A DNA stretch of 64,000 nucleotides from Marchantia polymorpha subsp. ruderalis (Eukaryota; Streptophyta; Marchantiopsida; Marchantiales; Marchantiaceae). Below, one piece after another: positions 50,348 through 58,900 of this stretch (the stretch's first letter is position 1; the number at the start of each line of letters is the position of its first letter). A model generated the notes under the pieces. The model was not told the DNA's origin. It worked only from the letters and a program-made list of their open reading frames with translations, and ran no database searches. A program made the position numbers and the translations under genes. Location of the stretch: positions 4,241,501 through 4,305,500 of the forward strand of contig AP031355.1 of NCBI GenBank assembly GCA_037833965.1. The letters run 5' to 3'.

Positions 50348-51589
50348 GGTCGTCTCTTGGTCGTGAAGAACGTCTCACTTGATGGCCGCGCCGGCTGTAC
50401 GCTGGAACGGTCTTCGCTCTCACGCGCGGCTTCACGCTCCGCCGTCGTCGATTAAACTCTCACGCTCGAATTGGCGGATTTGAACTCCGCGAGCGTGTCA
50501 CCCTCCGGACATGGGGGCGTAGCGCCGAAGGCGAGTTTTCCGCCTTGCGCGGTACACTTGTTCGTACCGCCCTTCGGCCAATCTCCTTCTGCCTTGACGC
50601 GTGCGTCCGCATGTCGGACAAAAATTCAACTCCTGCCTGTGCGCAGGCAGAAGCCTCGGTGGATCCTCCGCCGGTGCGGAACTCCATCCTCCTGTGCACA
50701 GGCGTTCGCCTGTGCGCAGGCGAATTCCGTCCGCGGCGCTGCGCTGGCGCGGAAGGCGTTGACCGTGGTCAGCCGTCTCCGTCCAGTCTGTCCGTTCCTT
50801 GTCTCTCCGTCGGCGCTTCCGCCGCCGCAACTCCGTCCGTCCAAGAGCGCATCCACCCGTGCCGTCCGCACGGTCCGTACCTGCTGGATTACTCTGGCGG
50901 CTCTTCCGACGTACGCGGCGCTGCGCTGGCGCGGAAGGCGCCGTACACTTTCTACCTCACAAGGCGCATTTCTAGGGCCCAAGGCGGATTCTCCGCCGAT
51001 GCCGAAGTGCCTGTGCACAGGCGTACGCCTGTGCGTAGGCGGACTTCGCGCCTTCCCTAACCCTACGTCGCCTGTGCACAGGCGAACGCCTTCGTCCGTG
51101 CATAGGACAAAACTTGAATCCCCCTTCCGCGTAGGCGGAATTCGCGCCGGTGGCGAAATCCTTCCGCCGTAGGCGACCGCCTCCGTTTCTTCCCGTAGCG
51201 ATAACTCCCTAAGTCCTCGTCCGTTCCAAGCGTTCTTGGGCTCGTTGGAATCAGCGCGTCGAGCTCTTTCCAACGGGATCCAACTTGGTCAAGGCGCCCG
51301 AGGGTTTACCTAATTACGGGGGTTTCCCTACAGCCGCGGACGCAACCTCCGAAGGCGGGTTTTGCGCCTTGCGCCGTAGAGATCCTAACTGCGGAGCTCG
51401 AAGGGAGGGTCGTGCCTGTCCTTACTGCGGCACCCCAAATCCCAGATTCTACAAGATCCCTCGAGAATCCCCGCGATCTTCCGGATTCACTCTGTTTTGA
51501 TGTACCGAAGGCTATTTACAATGCTGCCAGGGTACAGTTTTTCAAAAATGTTTTAATTTCCTCAAAATTGCCAAAAGTGGGGTATCACA
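50348..51589. other. element 2 upstream region with palindromic repeats
   Basis: GC-rich, non-coding as far as I can tell. Palindromes of the GCCTGTG[CT][AG]CAGGC type occur at 50635-50648, 50691-50702, 50708-50721, 51009-51022, 51027-51040 (one mismatch) and 51070-51083, sometimes in closely spaced pairs. GCCGAAGGCG palindromes are interspersed. A segment at about 51205-51275 matches element 1 at about 40320-40380. Confidence 0.7.
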
Positions 51590-51872
51590 CAAAACTCAGA
51601 GGTCGATCGGGACCTCAACTTAAGATTTAGGGGGGAAATTTCCCAAGTAGTACACTTAGAGTACCTATAGCTAGCGGCCAATCACGAATTTGCTTAAATC
51701 CTGTCACTAGCCAGACGCTATTTCGGAATATTCGAATTGGGGCTCCTACTTCGGATGCGGTACCTTCGTCAAACCGAAGTCACTATTACGCGGTGAACAA
51801 GACACTCAACTCACAAAACGCGCAGAGATCACAGAAGTCCGAACTAAGAAACTAAATTGAGAAAAGACCCCT

Positions 51873-51899
51873 AAGGCCAACGCCTTGGACTATTTTATT
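51873..51899 (-). promoter_or_regulatory. conserved element plus hairpin after the ORF (element 3)
   Basis: AATAAAATAG followed by AAGGCGTTGGCCTT on the minus strand, at the equivalent place to elements 1 and 2. Confidence 0.35.
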
Positions 51900-51917
51900 C
51901 CTAACTACCAAAAACTA

Positions 51918-53555
51918 TCATTTGCTGTGGTGCGAGCACCGAACAGGCCCTACGCCTCCGGAGTCGACAGTTGCCGCTCCCTCTAACCTCCGCTCTAAAC
52001 CTAATCTTTTCAAAACGTTTACTAATTCTACCTCTAAATTTGCTACCGCGTGGCGCGATGTGGTAAGATACGATTCTAGCTTTTTGGACAACTGACAATG
52101 CCTTCGTCCGCTTCTCGCTATCAATTTGGCTGCACAATGCTCAATTTTGCGTAACCAAAGCCTGTTGTGAGATTCGATCTGCCACAACACGTACCCGCGC
52201 AAACATCGCTCCACTCTAGCAGTTAAGGCTTCACGCGTCTCTTCTGAAAACTGCCGATTCTTCCCTTCGGCCTCCGCCAATTTTGCTTCCACCTCGCATA
52301 ACTGCTCTTCAGCTTGTGACCGTTGCGTCCTCAATTCGCCACTCTGCGTCTCCAGTTTCTCGATTAACTCCAGATTCGCAATCCGCGTAGCTTCGTACTC
52401 AGATAGCTTCTTCGCCCGCACCGCCAACTCAGATTGGTACTCTCGCTTCTTTTCCTCCGCGGCAGCCTGCAACTCATCTATCTTTAATGACTTAGCGTCG
52501 TACGCGGTTCTACAAGCTTCCAACCTCTTCAGAAGGTCCACGCTTGCGCACTTAGCTCTCTCCACATCCTCAGGAAGATTGTCAATGACTTGCTCCGCCT
52601 TCCGTCGCTTCTCAACTTCCTCAGACAACTTCCTCTGAAATGCTTCGTACTTCGCTTCCATCGGCTGACTCCTTCATTCCTTAGCGGCGACCTCAACAGC
52701 CAACTTCCTCTTAGTCCGCGTTCGATTGCGCACTATCTCTACATAGGATTCACTGGGGTTGCCCTCTGCGTACTTCTCCCGCTTCCGGTCGAGTTACTCG
52801 AGCAATGGAAGTACCTGCACACTCAACACGTCGGCAGCACCCAAGGCTGATGACTGTGTCTCCTCTGTTGAGGGTTCCTCACCCTTCTCCAATATGACTG
52901 TATCCGTGGAGGTCCGAGGTGAGGTCACCTTCTGCGGTCCACTCTTGGCTGCTGCCAAGTCTTCTACGGCCTTTGCCGCAACTTCCTCCAATGCCACCGG
53001 CTCCTCCTTAGTATCTGAGGACACCGTCAATACCTCAGCAACCTGGTCCCGAGGTTCCTCCGTCCGGGTACTCTCCACAGGGACATCTCTTGGCCTTAAG
53101 GGAACATCCTCAGTTAAGATGGTTTTCCCCTTATCTCTCCTTGAAGCCTGCAACTGTTCGACTGAAGTCGACCGGTCTTCTACAGGGTAGGGCTTCTTCA
53201 TTATCGACTCTTCCTTTTCCCTGGCCGCTTTCTCCGCTGGCCTTGCTTCTTGACTAGGACATTCCTTCCTCGCTGTCCTCCTACTCTCGGGGCTGGTATC
53301 TTCTTCCAGAATCAACCTCCTGGCCTTCATCTTTGACCAGACCCAAAAGTCGTGTGATCGCATTGCAATGAGGGCGGTGCGCTGCAGCCGCTCCTCTGCT
53401 ACTGCACTCTCATCGATTCGTCGCTTCTTTCTCGGCTGTGAGTCTTGCCGACCTCGAGACCGCTTCCTGTCATACCCTGTGACGAAGGCGTGCGTCGCGC
53501 ATGCTTCCTGCGTCCTCAACGACATCTCCTCTAGAGGCGTCTGCGCCCAAGGCAC
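51918..53555 (-). pseudogene. element 3 protein, N-terminal domain missing, broken
   Basis: Two frames (53555-52794 and 52661-51918 on the complement) together match the C-terminal half of the family: VLPLLE/LDRKREKYAEG with a stop where relatives have Tyr or Arg-Tyr, SESYVEIVRNRTRTK, a long coiled coil, ARVERCLRGYVLWQIESHNRLWLRKIE, and KLESYLTTSRHAVANLEVEL. A second stop follows near 52670. The conserved N-terminal domain is absent. The middle is Glu/Lys-rich and does not align with the other copies. Confidence 0.75.
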
Positions 53556-53827
53556 TCCCTTCTACTTGCGCCGAAGGCGCATCGCCGAAGACACCTCAGC
53601 AAAGAAGATGTTGCCAAAGGCGCTCTCCCCAGTAGGAACCGTCTGTGCCGAACAAGGCGATGGACCTCGATCTTGGTCCCTCTCAACTCCTGGATTCTCT
53701 GTGATCCGCGATCCTCCCTTTTCACTCTATCTTATGTATCGATTACTATTTATAGTTGCTGCCGCGGTACTTGTTTTCCAAAAAATGTTTTAATTTTGCA
53801 CAAAAACAAAAAGTGGGTTATCACACA

Positions 53828-54011
53828 CATCGACATAAGGTATCACTTTATTGGACAAACAGTGTCTGATAAAACAATTGAGCTAGTCAAGATTGACAGT
53901 AAACTCAATCCAGTTGATGCATTGATCAAAGTTATTTCTTTGGAGAGTTTCAGGCGACACTGTGCTACTATGCAAGTTGTGCATAGGGAGCACGAGAGAT
54001 ATGATTCTTAG
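53828..54011 (+). pseudogene. Ty1/copia RNase H C-terminal remnant
   Basis: It reads HIDIRYHFIGQTVSDKTIEL, then VKIDSKLNPVDALIKVISLESFRRH. This is the standard end of copia polyproteins (HIDVRYHFIRE..., NPADMLTK). It begins directly at the right end of element 3. Confidence 0.88.
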
Positions 54012-54099
54012 TTAACTCTGTATATTGTTACTCTATCATCTTATGGCTACGGCTTAGTTTTAGTTAACTCTCGTTTAAAGAGAGACCTTGTGACAGGCT

Positions 54100-54640
54100 T
54101 CCGTCTAGAACTTCCCACGGAGTAATAATATAGGTTAGAGAGGTGACTGAAATTCCTTAACATGAGTTAAGGTGAGGTTGTTGAGTTATCTCTTTATATT
54201 ATTACTCTATCTTGATATAAAAGTAATAATATAGGTTAGAGAGGTGATTGAAATTCCTTGACATGAGTTGAAGTGAGATTGTTAAGTTACCTTTGTATAT
54301 TATTACTCTATCTTGATATGAAAGTAATAATATAGGTTAGAGAGGTGATTGAAATTCCTTGACGTGAGTTAAGGTGAGATTGTTGAGTTATCTCTGTAGT
54401 CATTACGGCTTAGTTCTAGTTAGGTAACTAGAACTAAGCCGTAATGGCTACGGCTTAGTTCTAGTTAACTCTCATTTAAAGATGACCTTTAGTCAAGATT
54501 CTGTCTAGAACTTTCCACTGAGTAATAATATAGGTTAGAGAGTTTACTGAGACTCCTTAACACGAGTTAATGGGGAGATTGTTGAAGTTAACTTTAGTTA
54601 AGGAGTCAACTTAGGTTAGTTTACTAAGGTTAACCACATA
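54100..54640. repeat. copia polypurine tract and LTR-start repeats
   Basis: A module of about 101 bp with AGTAATAATATAGGTTAGAG recurs at 54121, 54222, 54323 and 54521. Each copy ends in a GGTGAGATTGTTGAG-like junction resembling a copia polypurine tract followed by TGTTG. The best candidate for the real 3' LTR start is 54580 (GGGGAGAT/TGTTGAAG). Confidence 0.6.
54401..54446. repeat. perfect hairpin, 22-bp arms, 2-base loop
   Basis: The arm beginning CATTACGGCTTAGTTCTAG is followed, after GG, by its exact reverse complement. A third copy of the arm (TACGGCTTAGTTCTAGTTAAC) follows directly. Confidence 0.92.
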
Positions 54641-54841
54641 TGTAGCTATTTATAGTTTAGAGTGGTTGACTACTTTGGGTATATATACCCTATGAGTAAA
54701 GATATCACTTCCAGCAGTAAACTTTCTCAAGCGTATTTCTCCGTGTACGTAGCCCCTAAACCACGTTATACTGGTGTCTTCTATGTTCATCGTATTGTTG
54801 CTTTGCTTGGTCTGAGATATAGAGTTACATGATGTCACAAA

Positions 54842-55440
54842 CATGACCTGGACTTCTTGTAAGAGATTTTTGGTTTCTGTCTTTATAAGATAAATAAAAC
54901 AACTTATAAATACTCGTTGTTGAAGGTGGATGATTCATGACCTGGACTTCTTGTAAGAGATTTTTAGTTTCTGTCTTTATAAGATAAATAAAACAACTTA
55001 TAAATACTCGTTGTTGAAGGTGGATGATTCATGACCTGGACTTCTTGTAAGAGATTTTTAGTTTCTGTCTTTATAAGATAAATAAAACAACTTATAAATA
55101 CTCGTTGTTGAAGGTGGATCATGTCACTGACATGACCTAGACTTCTTGTAATAGATTTTTAGTTTCTGTCTTTGTCTTTATAAGATAAATTAAAAAATTT
55201 GAAAGTTGTTGAAGGGGTATGATGTCACGTACATGACCTAGACTTCTTGTAATAGATTTTTAGTTTCTGTCTTTATCTTTATAAGATAAATGAAACAATT
55301 TGTAGATACTCGTTGTTGAAGGGGTATGATGTAGACTTCTTGTAATAGATTTTTAGTTTCTGTCTTTATCTTTATAAGATAAATGAAACAATTTGTAAAT
55401 ACTCGTTGTTGAAGGGGTATGATGTCACGTACATGACCGT
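54842..55440. repeat. tandem repeat, about six copies of a 94-102-bp unit
   Basis: Units start CATGACCTGGACTTCTTG at 54842, 54936, 55030, 55131 and 55232, with partial copies at about 55330 and 55432. The first three are almost identical. The location suggests expansion inside the copia 3' LTR or its flank. Confidence 0.92.
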
Positions 55441-55462
55441 CATAGTGATGGATGGATGGAGA

Positions 55463-55822
55463 CTTTTTCCAACTAGTAGACTATGTGAATTTTTTCACTA
55501 GTAGTGGTGCCAATTTCCTAACTTTAGAGGTTTCCCAGAATTCTTCCAATATTATAAAAAAAGCTTTCTTTGGACTTATTCTCTTTTTCCAACTATGAGA
55601 CTATGTGAATTTTTTCACTAGTAGTAGTGCCAATTTCCTAACTTTAGAGGTTTCCCAGAATTCTTCCAATATTATAAAAAAAGCTTTCTTTGGACTTATT
55701 CTCTTTTTCCAACTATGAGACTATGTGAATTTTTTCACTAGTAGTAGTGCCAATTTCCTAACTTTAGAGGTTTCCCAGAATTCTTCTAATATTATAAAAA
55801 CAGCTTTCTTTGGACTTATTCT
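55463..55822. repeat. tandem repeat, three copies of a 120-bp unit
   Basis: Units start CTTTTTCCAACTA at 55463, 55583 and 55703 and are nearly identical. Each contains TTTTTTCACTAGTAGT and AATATTATAAAAA. Confidence 0.95.
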
Positions 55823-57600
55823 CGTAACACCAGGTGTACTTTCTTCGAGGATCAATATAATTTTCAATTTTTCTGATTTCTGATTTCTTAACTGTTTAGC
55901 TTGGGATTTTTCTCGTTTCAAGTGTTCTTATTTCTAACTTTTTAGCTTGGCTTTCTTATTTCCACTTTTGAAGCTTTGAGTGCTATTGAGTTTAGGGTTC
56001 CAAATCTTATCACATTTCGTCACAACACAACAAGAAATGTATTCACAATTTAATTTTCCAAAACCTACTAACTCCAAAGTGGGATTCACAATCAACAAAT
56101 GGTTGATAATTGATGACTAAATTTGATGTGGGACCAATTTACACACATTTAGATTAGAGCTCACAACAATTGAGCACTTTTGTTCATACAGTCTCTTTTC
56201 TGTTGTGTTTTTAATCTACTACTTTCTTATAACTTGTCAAAATCTAGAGATACTATAGAACAAACGCCGACTTCATTTTTCTCTCAGTAGCAACCCTTAA
56301 CACGGCCAGCCTAAGCTTTCACAAGCGTCGCTATCATCATTGTTATATGACAATCCTGAACTTAGGCTGAACCCAATCTCCGAAAATACATATGTACAAG
56401 TAAGGAGTAAATATATATTACATGTTTAGTCAATTCCCTGCAATCAAATCATGAACGATCAAGATTTAGGTATTTTAAATGATGCAATCTTGTTAGAATT
56501 TTATTTATTACGATAAAACTTTTGTTTCAACAATCTAGTGTATTTGGCTGTAATTCCTGTCAAATCGATGAACAACTACTATTATACAACCCAATTTCTT
56601 CAGAAAGTTACCATTACTATCCTTGACAGTCACTTATTTTTTTAATTAATCAAAACGGAGTTGAAAGCTGACTCCACGATATTTTTTTATCTTCTCTATC
56701 ATTTTCTGGAATATCATTACCTTCACATTCAGTTCAGTTATGATTAAGGGTAGAAAATTAACAAGCATAGAAGGAACTAACAGAATTTTTTTTTTGATTA
56801 CTGTATGTCTTTACCACATTTCTCTACTTCTTTCTAACGACATTGAAGAAACATGTAAAGTTTTCTTGTTATCATGTGCTATCTATATTCCTTTTCATGA
56901 TACTATTGTTAATTTGATTTTCCTACGGTTACGCTAGTAAGCTGCCGCAAAGGATATCCCTGGCCTTGGTAAGACGGATAACAAAAGGCTTACATACAAC
57001 CACGGCACTAAGCGCCGTGGTTGGTTGTATGTAAGCCTTTTTGTTATCCGTCTACACGCTAAGCGCTAAAGATATAACAAAGGAACGAAGAGGAACAAGG
57101 GTTGCCATGGGTAGAAGGGCGAAGACTTTGAGAACACCGTATCACACGCTGTACCCGGGCTTTTATACGTTGTGTTATTTCGACATTACCACTTCTCCGT
57201 AGTACCGACCTCGACCCGGGCTGTGAGTTTCGCGCCCTCTGGGCCTCGTGGAGAGTGCCAAAGGGCAGGTGGTAAATATTATGCCCGTTGTCCGGTGAGA
57301 GCCGTCCAGGGCCCCGGACTGTCAGACAACAAGGGAAAAAAAAAACTGAAAAAAAAGTCCCCGGCTATCAGAGAGAAAAAGAAAAAAAACATGAAAGTGA
57401 CAGAATATGTTTTGTATCTCACTACAAAGCTACATCATCTTAATACTAATCTGATGTTTGTTCGGTCAATGCAATTATTACTGTGTATAATTTATCAATT
57501 TATGATCACAATATGACCTACTAAAATGAAAGAAAAAGGTGAAATAGTATTATTCACATGTCCTTCACATATCATACATCATATAATACAAAGCCACGTT
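55823..57600. other. no gene recognised
   Basis: No supportable gene. It contains the inverted repeat at 56972-57053 and a GC-rich patch at about 57160-57330 followed by A-runs. Confidence 0.5.
56972..57053. repeat. inverted repeat, arms of 35-40 bp
   Basis: The left arm (56972-57006) starts AGACGGATAACAAAAGG. The right arm (57014-57053) is its reverse complement apart from small insertions. The loop is about 7 bases. It is MITE-like or a small-RNA-type hairpin; no clear target duplication. Confidence 0.85.
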
Positions 57601-57631
57601 AGAATTCTACGGAGATGATCATCGAGTATTT

Positions 57632-58900
57632 CTAGCGGGACTGGTTCGGTTGTCTCACTCGCATGCCACGTTCTCTCTCTCGCAAGCCTTGAGCTAGACT
57701 CTCGAGCTCGTCTATGTCTGCGGCCGTTCTCACTGATTCAAGTAAAAGCTCCAACGAACCTGAGAGGTTGGCTGGGGAGTCGGGGGAGTCGGGGGAGAGC
57801 GTTTTGATGGTGATGAGCTCGTCCACGAAATCCTTGATCAGAAAGGGCCAGTCGACGTCGTCGTAGTTGCTGAGGTCGGGTTTGATCACGGTGGCGAATT
57901 TCAGAATGTGCATCCACGTCGTTTTGTCGATGGTGGGCGCCGACGGGTTCCTTCGCAGGTACCGAAACCAATCGTTTCGCAGCGGCCAGCGCATATTCAC
58001 TCGGTCGGCTTCCGGGTCCGGCTCCAGATCCAGCTCGTCGAAGAGCATGGTCCAAAGGCAGATGGCCTGCGACGTCGACATGCGCCACTGATCTCGGCCT
58101 GCGAACCAGACGAAGCACGACTCGTAAACCTTCTCGTAGACTTCTGGAATCTTGAGCTGGTACCCAATTTGGAACAGGCGATCCTGCAGATCCTGCATGT
58201 TGTCCGTCCTCAGGTACAGCATGCCGACCACGAATTCCCGCAGAGATACCTCTCCAAAGCACTCCGCCTGCATGTACCACGAGAGTATCGCGATGACCTT
58301 GAATGCTTCGGTGGGCTGGCGGGGCAGGATCACGGACGAGAAGAATGGCGGCCCTCGGAGATTTATCTTGCCTGTTTGCATGTCCTGGTATTGAGCGAAC
58401 AAGAGATCCAGATCGTTCACGAATAAGGTGGGCTGTGCCGTAGGGTCGCTGTAGACGCAGGCCAGCGCTTTTTCTACGACCCATCTGGATTTGCGCAGCG
58501 CGACGATCGCGTGCGTTTCATCGACACCGGTGTATTGCTGAATCATGGCCACCCGCACGCCGTAGAGGTCTTTGAGGTCGGTCGCGTGCGGGTTTTGGCC
58601 CGTCGGGGCGTAAGGATCGTCCTCCAATGTATCTTTGAAACGGTGGATCCAAAAGCTCCGGTGTGCAGCTTGGATGTCGAACGCCAAGGCCATCAGAATC
58701 CTGGCAGCTTGGTCGAAGTCCAGCCCCGTGCTGAAGCTGAAGGTCTCGACGATGTCCACGCATTCTTCCAGGCGATACCGGCTCGTGACTTGCGCATTCC
58801 CTTCGCTCCGGAGCAGCTCCATCAGCCGTGTACAGCGTTCGTACTGCAACTGCTCCTCGGGGCTGATCTGTGGCCACATTGTGATAGACTCGCTCGCCAT
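57632..58900 (-). CDS. DCN1-like protein (cullin neddylation E3 co-factor)
   Basis: This encodes 422 residues with no intron. Family role (established): DCN1/DCUN1D proteins bind cullins through the PONY (cullin-binding) domain and promote transfer of NEDD8, activating cullin-RING ubiquitin ligases. Visible here: a UBA-like helical segment (about 113-150, MIQQYTGVDETHAIVALRKSRWVVEKAL). The PONY domain (about 157-365) has the order expected: LDLLFAQYQD, AWKF-like AILSWYMQAECFGEVSLREFVVGM, ICLWTMLFDELD, APTIDKTTWMHILKFATVIK and PDLSNYDDVDWPFLIKDFVD. The first 110 residues are an extra helical region, and a tail of about 55 residues follows. DCN1 proteins are usually about 250-270 residues, so this one is long. 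Its divergence and lack of introns suggest a retro-derived or lineage-specific paralogue. Confidence 0.85.
   Translation of the reverse strand: MASESITMWPQISPEEQLQYERCTRLMELLRSEGNAQVTSRYRLEECVDIVETFSFSTGLDFDQAARILMALAFDIQAAHRSFWIHRFKDTLEDDPYAPTGQNPHATDLKDLYGVRVAMIQQYTGVDETHAIVALRKSRWVVEKALACVYSDPTAQPTLFVNDLDLLFAQYQDMQTGKINLRGPPFFSSVILPRQPTEAFKVIAILSWYMQAECFGEVSLREFVVGMLYLRTDNMQDLQDRLFQIGYQLKIPEVYEKVYESCFVWFAGRDQWRMSTSQAICLWTMLFDELDLEPDPEADRVNMRWPLRNDWFRYLRRNPSAPTIDKTTWMHILKFATVIKPDLSNYDDVDWPFLIKDFVDELITIKTLSPDSPDSPANLSGSLELLLESVRTAADIDELESLAQGLRERERGMRVRQPNQSR

Larger units (their letters stand above)
46216..51589 (-). mobile_element. element 2 of the TG...CA family, 5374 bp, with intact ORF
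   Basis: On the minus strand it begins TGTGATACCCCACTTTTGG and ends CCTTTAGTGGGTTATTACA, with perfect 5-bp duplications (CAAAA) on both sides. It lies within the 3' end of element 3. It encodes an uninterrupted protein (47225-50095, open to 50347). The segment near 46310-46385 is partly repeated near 46722-46790 (GAGTTTGAATTCTCAGGC). The region upstream of the ORF, and parts of the ORF, carry repeated GCCTGTGCACAGGC palindromes. Confidence 0.88.
45981..53827 (-). mobile_element. element 3 of the TG...CA family, split by element 2
   Basis: Its 5' end (right side) reads TGTGTGATAACCCACTTTTTG on the minus strand. Its 3' end (left side, 45981) reads TGTAATGACAGATAAATACC on the plus strand and aligns with the 3' end of element 2. 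Element 2 interrupts it at 46216-51589; without that it is about 2.5 kb and lacks the N-terminal protein domain. The flanks (GACTT left, CATCG right) do not match, and copia sequence between integrase and the end of RNase H is absent. The two ends may therefore derive from different insertions joined by recombination. Confidence 0.7.

Noticed and set aside
50471..51273. Frames of 171-233 codons on both strands upstream of the element 2 ORF
   Set aside because: They are built from palindromic repeats that stay open in both directions; no conservation with element 1.
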